Below, one piece after another: positions 7,127 through 13,426 of a DNA stretch of 20,573 bases (positions are counted from its first letter, which is position 1; each line of letters starts with the position of its first letter). The position numbers and the translations under genes are program-made. The notes under the pieces were generated by a model. That model was not told where the DNA came from, made no database searches, and was given only the letters and a program-made list of their open reading frames with translations. The stretch comes from SLQH01 sp964612995 (GTDB lineage Bacteria > Planctomycetota > UBA11346): assembly GCA_964612995.1 (NCBI GenBank), contig CAZTGE010000071.1:1-20573 (forward strand), in the 5' to 3' direction.

Positions 7127-9528
7127 GGTGCGAAACCTCCAGGATGCATGGTCGGGGTGCGCCAGGGCGCAACCGGCCGTGCCGGAGAGCCGATGACTCG
7201 CTGGCGGCGAGCCGACGCGCAGGCGAGCGAGAGCTGATGGGCCGGCTGCCCGGTGGCCGAGTGCTGGCGCAGTTCGAGCTGCTCTGCCGGGGTCGGGGTC
7301 GGCGTCGGATCCATCAGGCGCTGGAGGCTGCGCAGCGGCGCTGGCGACGCGCCGAGGGCCAGCAGCAGCAGGGCGGCGAGCAGGCCGACGCCGAGCACGG
7401 TTCCGGCGAGGCTGAAGCCTGCGCTGCGTTCGCTCGCGCCGCCCATCGCCCGGCCGACCGTGCCGATCAGCACGTGGACCAGGAGCCAGCTTCCGGACAG
7501 GATCGCGAGCAGGATGGCAGGGGGGACGTCCAGCGCTGCGGCGCCCGGCTCCTGGCGCAGGTGGTAGATCAGCAGCGGCAGGCCCAGCCCCAGCAGCGGC
7601 GCGATGGCCACCGTCACCGCAGCGTACCGGCGCAGGACCAGGGCCCAGCCCAGGCCGAGTGCGGCGACCACACTTGCCGCGAAGGTGAGATCGGCGGGGA
7701 GGCTCGGCGCCATGCCCGGCGGCGGATGCAAGGCGAGCACGATCGTGCCCAGCATGGTCATGCCCGCGCCGAGGATCAGCCCGCCGCCGAAGCCCGAGCG
7801 GGGTCGGTCGCCGGGCCGCAGCCCGGCCAGCAGCGCCGAGAGCAGCGCGCTGAGCGCGACCGCCCAGGCCACCGTGATGGTGGTCGCGATCCAGGCCGCG
7901 CCGTCGTCGCTCCACGGCCGATTGGACAGCGTCAGCGCGAAGGCGCCGGTGACCACGGCCACCGCGCCCCAGAAGCGGCTGGCGGTGCGCGTGGGGATCG
8001 GCTGCGGCAGGTTGCCGGCCTCGGCCAGGGTGTTTTCGCGCACGGCCGCCGGCATCGGTGGGCCCGATGATTGCGCCGTCGGCAGCAGGGCGCCGAGGAT
8101 GATGTAGGGCACGATCGCCACCGGGAAGGTGAGCAGGCAGATCAGGCGCCACACCGGTGCCGGCATGGTGGTGCGGCGCCCGAGCAGATCGCAGATGCCG
8201 AGCCACCAGCCGTCACGGCGCTCCGGGAGCACGGCGTTGAGCGGCCGCGGGCGGTAGATCGGGTCGGGGCAGGGCGGGATCAGCACCACCGCCGCGACAT
8301 AGCCGATCAGCACTGGTACGAAGCCGGTGACCACGCTGGCCACCACCAGACCGATGCGCACCCACACGGCGTGGATGCCGGTCCACGCGGCGAGTCCGGC
8401 GGCGACGCCGCCGAACAGCCCCGCATCGGGCACGCGCAGCAGGCGACGACGGTGATCCGGCGCTGCGGCCGGGCTCGCGCGCTGCGTGCTCGACCGGGTG
8501 TCGGGCGCGCGTTCCGGCGGCGGCGGCGGTGCGGCCGTGGGCCGGTGCATCGCGCGCTCTACCGCCACCAGCAGGGCACGCCCGCCGTTCGCGTCGCGCG
8601 GACGACGGGCGGGGTCGCGTTCGAGCAGCGCGAGCAGGAAGGCGTTCCAGGCCGGACCGGCCGGGTCATCGCGCAGGGCCTGGGCCGGATCCTCGAAACG
8701 CCCCAGCGGCCGATGGCCGGTGAGGCACTCGTAGAGCACCACCCCGAGGCAGTAGAGGTCGGTGCGTGCGTCGACCTGCAGGGGCGACTCCGTCTGCTCC
8801 GGAGCCATGTAGGCAACAGTGCCGACGACCATGTCGGTGCGGGTCAGCTGGGTCAGGGTGTGGCCATCGAGGCTGCGTCCGAGACGAGCGATGCCGAAGT
8901 CGGCCAGCCGGACCGCGCCGTCGGTGCCGACGATCACGTTCTCCGGCTTGATGTCGCGGTGGATCAGCTCGCGCCGATGCGCGTGTTCGAGCCCGGCGAG
9001 CAACTGGCGGGCGATCGCCGCCACCCGTTGCGGCGGCAGGCGCCCCGTGGCCGCGCGGTCGATCTCATGGCGCAGATTGTGGCTGCCGGCCAGGCCCATG
9101 ACCAGATAGGGACGGCCGTGGGTCTCGCCCTGGTCGATCACCGGCACGATCGCCGGGTGGTCGAGCTGGATCAGCGCTTCGGCTTCGCGCAGGAAGCGCC
9201 GGCGCAGGTCGTCGTCATCGGCGAGATGGGCGTGCAGGATCTTGACCGCCACCGGTCGGCCGAGGCGTTCCTGGCGCGCGGCCCAGACCGTGCTCATGCC
9301 GCCGGAACCGATCAGCTCCTCGAGCAGGTAGCCATCGCAGCGCTGACCCGGCGTCGGTTGCCAGCTGCCCGGTTGTTGAGCGGGGTCGGCCTGGCCACCG
9401 GCACGCGTGTCCGCCTGGCGCGGGTCGAAACGCACGCCGCAGGCGCTGCAGCGCAGGGCGCCGTCGGCCTGTTCGACGACGGCGCCGGATCCGCAGTGGG
9501 GGCAGGTGTCGGTCACGACCACGATCAT
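7114..9528 (-). CDS. Zinc-ribbon Ser/Thr protein kinase with two PspC-like domains and membrane segments
   Basis: This is an 804-aa membrane Hanks-type kinase. A zinc ribbon at the N-terminus has Cys9, Cys12, Cys27 and Cys30. The kinase domain spans about 66-330: glycine loop GSGGMSTVW (74-82), Lys96, HRDIKPEN (catalytic Asp192), DFG (210-212) and APE (242-244). All catalytic residues are present, so it should be active. A Pro/Ser-rich linker leads to a PspC domain, LFGGVAAGLAAWTG...LIGYVAAVVLIP. A second, weaker PspC-like copy follows: WWLGICDLLGR...VPYIILGALLP. Several hydrophobic segments make up the C-terminal third. PspC is the membrane sensor of the phage-shock response, so fusion to a kinase suggests membrane-stress signalling (inference). 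ATG at 9528 has GAGGAG just upstream. It lies 53 bp after a coiled-coil gene and overlaps the small membrane protein gene. Confidence 0.88.
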   Translation of the reverse strand: MIVVVTDTCPHCGSGAVVEQADGALRCSACGVRFDPRQADTRAGGQADPAQQPGSWQPTPGQRCDGYLLEELIGSGGMSTVWAARQERLGRPVAVKILHAHLADDDDLRRRFLREAEALIQLDHPAIVPVIDQGETHGRPYLVMGLAGSHNLRHEIDRAATGRLPPQRVAAIARQLLAGLEHAHRRELIHRDIKPENVIVGTDGAVRLADFGIARLGRSLDGHTLTQLTRTDMVVGTVAYMAPEQTESPLQVDARTDLYCLGVVLYECLTGHRPLGRFEDPAQALRDDPAGPAWNAFLLALLERDPARRPRDANGGRALLVAVERAMHRPTAAPPPPPERAPDTRSSTQRASPAAAPDHRRRLLRVPDAGLFGGVAAGLAAWTGIHAVWVRIGLVVASVVTGFVPVLIGYVAAVVLIPPCPDPIYRPRPLNAVLPERRDGWWLGICDLLGRRTTMPAPVWRLICLLTFPVAIVPYIILGALLPTAQSSGPPMPAAVRENTLAEAGNLPQPIPTRTASRFWGAVAVVTGAFALTLSNRPWSDDGAAWIATTITVAWAVALSALLSALLAGLRPGDRPRSGFGGGLILGAGMTMLGTIVLALHPPPGMAPSLPADLTFAASVVAALGLGWALVLRRYAAVTVAIAPLLGLGLPLLIYHLRQEPGAAALDVPPAILLAILSGSWLLVHVLIGTVGRAMGGASERSAGFSLAGTVLGVGLLAALLLLALGASPAPLRSLQRLMDPTPTPTPAEQLELRQHSATGQPAHQLSLACASARRQRVIGSPARPVAPWRTPTMHPGGFAPCWN

Positions 9529-9553
9529 CGCTCCTCGGGCCTGGGGGGAAGGG

Positions 9554-9573
9554 CCGGGGCCGTGCGGCCCCGG
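9554..9573. promoter_or_regulatory. Strong hairpin between the coiled-coil and kinase genes
   Basis: CCGGGGCC, a GTGC loop, then GGCCCCGG form a perfect 8-bp GC stem in the 53-bp gap between the stop of the 280-aa coiled-coil gene and the kinase start. No U-run follows in the transcribed minus strand, so it is not a standard terminator. It may attenuate or process the operon mRNA so that the coiled-coil genes are made in excess over the kinase. Confidence 0.45.
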
Positions 9574-9581
9574 CAGGGAGT

Positions 9582-10424
9582 TCAGCGGGAGCCCATGCTC
9601 AGGGCGTCGTCCGCGGTCGGCGGTTCGGTCGCGAGGGCCCGATCGAGCGTGCCGAGGACGTCGGTCTCGCCTTGACGCAGGAAGTCGAGCCGGCGGTCGC
9701 TGTCGACCTGCTCGAAGGAGCGGTCGAGCACGCGTCCCTGGACCTCGAGCTCGCGCTCGACCCGGGTGAAGGCCTGTTCCACCTCGTTGAAGGCGCCGGC
9801 GTCGATCGCTTCCGGCAGGTCGTCGAGGGTGGTGGCCAGCTCCTTGCGCACGGCCACGGTTTCGGCCTGGGCCTGGAGGTTGGCCAGTCGCAGGCTGTAG
9901 GTCTCGCGCTGATCGCGCGCCCGGGCGATCTGGGTTTCGGCGGTGGACAGCGCGTCCTCGAGCGCCGCCATGGTCTCGTGCTTGGCGGTCAGGATCGCCC
10001 GGCTGCGGGTCAGCGCTTCGGCCTTGGCCTGGGCCTCGCGCACGACCTCGGCGCGGGGGTACTCCTCGCCGCCGATGGTGTAGGTGGCGCGGTCCTCGGC
10101 GAGGATCTCACGCGCAGCAGCGACCTCGGCATGCAGGCGTTCCACCCGTTCGGCGCAGCGGCCGACCTCCTCCTGGAGGTATTCCAGGTCCACGCGCTGT
10201 TCGATCAGCCGGGCTTCCTGCTCGGCGACCACCGCGTCGAGGTCGTCGACCATCGTGCGGATGCGTTCGATCTCGAAACCGTTGGGCACCGAGTCGTGCA
10301 TGGCATTGCCGGCCAGTCGGGCGCTGGTGCGCACGTAGGAGGAGAGCGGTCCCCAGGCCGCGGCGATGGCCAGGACCACCCCGGCGGCTGCGGTGATGGC
10401 GAGGGATTTCTTGATGATGCCCAT
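9582..10424 (-). CDS. Membrane-anchored coiled-coil protein (planctomycete-type family)
   Basis: The 280-aa product starts MGIIKKSLAITAAAGVVLAIAAAWG, a signal-anchor segment. Next comes SARLAGNAMHDSVPNGFEIERIRTMVDDLD, then a long heptad-patterned coiled coil at about 55-245. The coil is broken near the motif TYTIGGEEYPRAEVVREAQAK. The C-terminal tail is short and polar. The DSVPxxFEIxR region and the internal Y-GGxxYPRxEV motif resemble a family I associate with Planctomycetota; its function is unknown to me. The start ATG (10424-10422) has AGGA 6 nt upstream. A longer frame starting at 10799 would bury the anchor in an out-of-frame neighbour and is rejected. It lies between another anchored coiled-coil gene (28-bp gap) and the PspC kinase, a layout that recalls PspA-PspC pairing, but no sequence homology to PspA is visible. 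Confidence 0.82.
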   Translation of the reverse strand: MGIIKKSLAITAAAGVVLAIAAAWGPLSSYVRTSARLAGNAMHDSVPNGFEIERIRTMVDDLDAVVAEQEARLIEQRVDLEYLQEEVGRCAERVERLHAEVAAAREILAEDRATYTIGGEEYPRAEVVREAQAKAEALTRSRAILTAKHETMAALEDALSTAETQIARARDQRETYSLRLANLQAQAETVAVRKELATTLDDLPEAIDAGAFNEVEQAFTRVERELEVQGRVLDRSFEQVDSDRRLDFLRQGETDVLGTLDRALATEPPTADDALSMGSR

Positions 10425-10452
10425 GATGTTTCCTTTCGTGGAGCGTTGGTTG

Positions 10453-10914
10453 TCAGTCGATCGGGTGGGAATCGCGCCGCGGCGCGGTGAAGGAGAGGCG
10501 ACCGTCGCCAGGATCCGGACGCAGGCTGTGGCGGCTGCGCTCGAGCGCTTCGAGCTGTCGCCGGCGTTGATGCAGCAGTTGTTCGAGTTCCCGGCGTTCG
10601 TCGATGAACTGCCGTTGGAGCGTGCGGCTGTGCTCGAGCGCATCGTAGTAGGTCCACAGCTGCTCTTCCTGGCGGTAGAGCTCCTCGAGCAGATCCAGGG
10701 TCCGGTAGGCCTCGTCCGCGAGATCGGCCTGAGCCAGCGAGCCGGAGCCTTCGGAGTGCCAGCGCAGCTGCTCGCGATCGATCGCCTCGATGCGGGCACG
10801 CAGACCGGCCAGGGCTGCGGATTCCTGCCGACGTTCCATCAAGGCCAGGGCTCCGAGGGTGGAGACGGCGATGATGGCGCAGGCGGCGATCAGGGCGAAC
10901 AGTGGGCGGAGCAT
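10453..10914 (-). CDS. Small membrane-anchored coiled-coil protein, unknown function
   Basis: I do not recognise this 153-aa protein. It starts MLRPLFALIAACAIIAVSTLGALALM, an N-terminal membrane anchor. A charged alpha-helical region with coiled-coil character follows at about 27-130, with RARIEAIDREQLRW, AYRTLDLLEELYRQEEQLWTYYDAL and RRELEQLLHQRRRQLEALERSRHSL. The last 20 or so residues are polar. ATG 10914-10912 is chosen because it places the anchor at the very start; the frame stays open to 11022, but that extension looks non-coding. No strong ribosome-binding site is visible. It is the first gene of the minus-strand cluster, 28 bp before the 280-aa coiled-coil gene. The two anchored coiled-coil proteins may form hetero-oligomers at the membrane (inference). 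Confidence 0.75.
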   Translation of the reverse strand: MLRPLFALIAACAIIAVSTLGALALMERRQESAALAGLRARIEAIDREQLRWHSEGSGSLAQADLADEAYRTLDLLEELYRQEEQLWTYYDALEHSRTLQRQFIDERRELEQLLHQRRRQLEALERSRHSLRPDPGDGRLSFTAPRRDSHPID

Positions 10915-11171
10915 GGCAGCTGAACGTGAGCGCTGCGCGTGCCCAAGTACGGCTGGGGCCCAAGCGACTGTCGGATAAGGCCTTGCGTTTTCAACGCTTC
11001 GTGGCGCCGCGCGCGCTGGCAAGTTCCTTTACGGTCGCTCCGGCGTGGCCGGCAAGGAAGTTGACGCCCAGCCGGCCACGGCCAGGCCGCTGGAGGGCCA
11101 CGGCGAGCGTGCATGTCGCAGTGCGCTCGCGGCCATGGCCGTGCGTGGACCCCTGCGTTGCACGGCATAGC
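10915..11171. promoter_or_regulatory. Divergent intergenic region with hairpins
   Basis: These 257 bp separate the minus-strand coiled-coil/kinase cluster from the divergent 11172 gene, so promoters for both are expected here. GTGGCCGGC 11045-11053 pairs perfectly with 11071-11079. GCGAGCG 11103-11109 pairs with 11124-11130, and CGGCCATGGCCG (11130-11141) is a perfect palindrome. I cannot identify convincing -35/-10 elements. The arrangement could hold a shared operator. Confidence 0.35.
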
Positions 11172-13115
11172 ATGGGAGCGATGCGGTCGACCATCCTGCG
11201 TCTCGAGCGGCGGATCCAGGAGCAGCACCAGAACGCGCTGGTCGCGGCCGAGGATGCCTACAGCGAGTTGGCTGCGGCCTGCATCCAGGCTGCGCGCGAG
11301 ACCGGGTATCTCGGCGGCGATCCGCTCGGCGCGTTGGCTCATCTCGGCGCCCCGCGGACCGACGCGGCCGGGCTCGGGCCGGCGGTCGTCGACCTGTGGC
11401 GGACCTTCTTCGCCTCGTTCCGCGCCGATGAAGCCCAGTTCGAAGCGGCGCAGTTCGAGGAACAGGCCGCAGACCTCAATCGTCGTGTCGAAGAACTGAG
11501 CCCCGGCGAGCCGCTCGACCCCGCTTTCATCCGCGCTCTGCTCGACACCCTGCTGGTGTTCTGGGAAGAGCGGACGATGAGCGTCAGCCAGCGCCTCGAT
11601 CATCTGATCGATGAGCTCAACCAGAACCGCGCCCGGCTCGAGGGCGCGAGCCTCGACGCCGCCCATCAGCAGGACGAGATCGCGCGCGCCACCGGGCTGG
11701 TGGCCACCGCCCTGGTCGAACTGGGGGTGGAGGTCGCCACCGATGCCAACCTCAGCCAGTTGCTCTCGCAGCTGGTCAAGCGTTGGCGCGACGAGTTCGC
11801 CCGCCTGCGCACGGTGGCCCAAGAGGCCAAGCAGCAGCACCAGGCCTTCATGGCCGCGCTCGAACAGGCGGCCACCGGCGAGCGCCCCGATCCCGAACAG
11901 GAGGTCGGGCGGGTCGCCGGCAAGGCGGCGCAGAAGGTGGTGCGCGAGGTGGCCGATCTGGTCCACACCACCCGCCTGCTCGAGAAGGACGCCGCCGCGC
12001 TGCAAGCCCGGGTGGCCGAAGCCGAGGCAGAGAACGAGCGCCTGCGCTGCGAGGTCGCCAATCGCGACCGCCTCATTGCCCGCTACGAGCTCGGCGCCTA
12101 TGTCGGCGACGACGAGGACGAACGTCTCAATCTCTATCGCCGCGCGCTCAAGGCGGTCCAGGCCGGTCGCGATGCCGGCGGTCTGCTCGCGCGCATCCGC
12201 GACATGGAACGGGTGATCCAGCTCAGCGCCGAGGAGGAGGAGCAGGCCATGCGCCTGCTCGACACCCGCCTCGACGAAGCGGTCAACCGGCTGCGCGAGC
12301 TGCGACGGATCATGCCGCTGGCCGAAGACCCCCGCCGTTTCCGCCCGCGGCTGCTCAAATCCTCGCCCTACCGCCTCAAGACCCTGCGCGGCCTGAGTCA
12401 GGCGATGCGTGACGCCGCGCGCGATGTGCTGCAGTACGCCGACCGGGTGCGCTGGGTGCAGGGGGTCCAGGTGCTGGTGCGCGAGTTCGATCGCCTGCGC
12501 AAGATCTTCGGCGAGATGGTGCGCCTGGTCGCCGATTGTCGCGAGCGGGTCGGGGGCGCACCGCCGATGTCGCTCTCGATCAGCCTCGATACCTCCGGCG
12601 GCATCGCGTCGTTGCCCAAGCTGCTGGCGCTCGACGTGCAGGCGCTCGCTCGCCGCCGGGGCGCGGCCAAGATGGCCCACCATGTCGTACCGTTGTGCGA
12701 CGAGATCACCGGCTTGTTCCACGATGTACTCGAGCGCGCCACCGGCGAGGCGATCGAGCGTCCGCAACCGCCTGCCCGCGAGAGCGCGACCAAGGCGCTC
12801 ACCCGTCTGGCCGACGAACTGCTGGCGCTCGACGGGATCATGGCCGGCGTGTTCGCCGAGGCCCAGGCCGCCAGCTGGGAGCTGAGCGACGCCGAGACCG
12901 CACTCGCCGATCAGCCGCCGCTGGTCGGGATGGCGCTCGAGGCCGTCGACGGCGGGGCCGACGTTCTGGCGGTGATCGAAGGCGCTCCCCCGACCGCGTT
13001 CAACCGTATCCCGCGTGGCAAGCGCCCCGATCCGGGCAAATTACTGTCCTGCGCGCGCGAACGCGTGACCTGGCTCGAAGACGTCGCCGCCTACCGCTTC
13101 GAGATCGTGGGCTAG
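11172..13115 (+). CDS. Large soluble coiled-coil protein, unknown function
   Basis: I do not recognise this protein of about 647 aa. It is predicted to be soluble: no signal peptide or membrane segment is visible. Helical, charge-rich sequence fills most of it. Coiled-coil regions occur near residues 1-35, 85-165, 215-310 and 335-400. Examples are KDAAALQARVAEAEAENERLRCEV and SAEEEEQAMRLLDTRLDEAVNRLRELRRIM. A more globular C-terminal part contains PPMSLSISLDTSGGIASLPKLLALDVQALARRRG. Two close starts, ATG 11172 and ATG 11181, are possible; upstream sequence in the same frame back to 10902 looks non-coding. It diverges from the anchored coiled-coil/kinase cluster and may act with it. Its TAG stop lies inside the left end of the palindromic element that follows, so the original C-terminus may have been altered by insertion. 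Confidence 0.8.
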   Translation: MGAMRSTILRLERRIQEQHQNALVAAEDAYSELAAACIQAARETGYLGGDPLGALAHLGAPRTDAAGLGPAVVDLWRTFFASFRADEAQFEAAQFEEQAADLNRRVEELSPGEPLDPAFIRALLDTLLVFWEERTMSVSQRLDHLIDELNQNRARLEGASLDAAHQQDEIARATGLVATALVELGVEVATDANLSQLLSQLVKRWRDEFARLRTVAQEAKQQHQAFMAALEQAATGERPDPEQEVGRVAGKAAQKVVREVADLVHTTRLLEKDAAALQARVAEAEAENERLRCEVANRDRLIARYELGAYVGDDEDERLNLYRRALKAVQAGRDAGGLLARIRDMERVIQLSAEEEEQAMRLLDTRLDEAVNRLRELRRIMPLAEDPRRFRPRLLKSSPYRLKTLRGLSQAMRDAARDVLQYADRVRWVQGVQVLVREFDRLRKIFGEMVRLVADCRERVGGAPPMSLSISLDTSGGIASLPKLLALDVQALARRRGAAKMAHHVVPLCDEITGLFHDVLERATGEAIERPQPPARESATKALTRLADELLALDGIMAGVFAEAQAASWELSDAETALADQPPLVGMALEAVDGGADVLAVIEGAPPTAFNRIPRGKRPDPGKLLSCARERVTWLEDVAAYRFEIVG

Positions 13116-13295
13116 CCCGGATCCCTCATGAGCAACGTCGCGAAAAGTCGTAGCGTGCTGCCAATGCAGGGCTTCGCGATCGAGGCGAACCGGAGCGTAG
13201 CAGCGCTACGCGAGGATCCGCCGACCGAGCGAAGTCCTGTAGTGGCGGTGCGATACGGCTTTGCAGCAGCTGTCTCGTGAGGGATGCGGGCTAGC
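13111..13295. mobile_element. MITE-like element: 185-bp imperfect palindrome
   Basis: The ends 13111-13132 and 13274-13295 are inverted repeats with 20 of 22 positions matching; each begins GCTAGCCCG. A further 5 bp (CGTGG) pair outside with one bulge. Pairing continues inward imperfectly; for example GCAGGGCTTCGC on the left matches CAGGACTTCGC on the right arm. At the exact centre is a perfect hairpin, GCGTAGC-AGC-GCTACGC (13195-13211). It encodes no transposase. Size and structure fit a non-autonomous miniature element. The upstream gene's TAG stop (13113-13115) is inside the left end. Confidence 0.75.
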
Positions 13296-13426
13296 CACGG
13301 CGTCAATCGCTGATCGCGCGCGCTGGCGTTTCCCTGGTTGCGTTTGCCCTGTGCGCCTAGCATGTGCCTGTCCGACGCCAGCCCATCGCGGCCCGGCGGA
13401 CGTGGACCCGTGCCCGAGGAGTCTCG
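13296..13426 (+). promoter_or_regulatory. Upstream region of the ABC transporter operon
   Basis: These 131 bp between the palindromic element and the binding-protein gene probably hold the operon promoter. One weak candidate is TGGTTG (13335-13340), a 17-bp spacer, and TAGCAT (13358-13363). GAGGA at 13416-13420 is the ribosome-binding site for the ATG at 13427. Nothing else is clear. Confidence 0.3.

Noticed and set aside
6471..7237. Several open frames crossing the N gap with an RRSPLAA or GERRAAS repeat
   Set aside because: They are products of the 7-bp tandem repeat read in every frame and of the Ns; no real protein is supported.
8071..9675. 534-aa frame antisense to the kinase gene
   Set aside because: Its composition is shadow-like; the minus strand carries intact kinase motifs and a good ribosome-binding site.
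9582..10424. PspA/IM30 homologue
   Set aside because: It is coiled-coil and next to PspC domains, but has a membrane anchor and no recognisable PspA N-terminal helix sequence.
10902..11171. N-terminal extension of the large coiled-coil protein
   Set aside because: These 90 residues are Arg/Pro/Trp-rich, overlap the divergent gene's start and contain hairpins; coding character begins at 11172-11181.
10890..12767. 625-aa frame antisense to the large coiled-coil gene
   Set aside because: Both strands are open, but the plus strand shows heptad patterning and normal residue use, while the antisense is a Gly/Leu/Gln-rich mirror.
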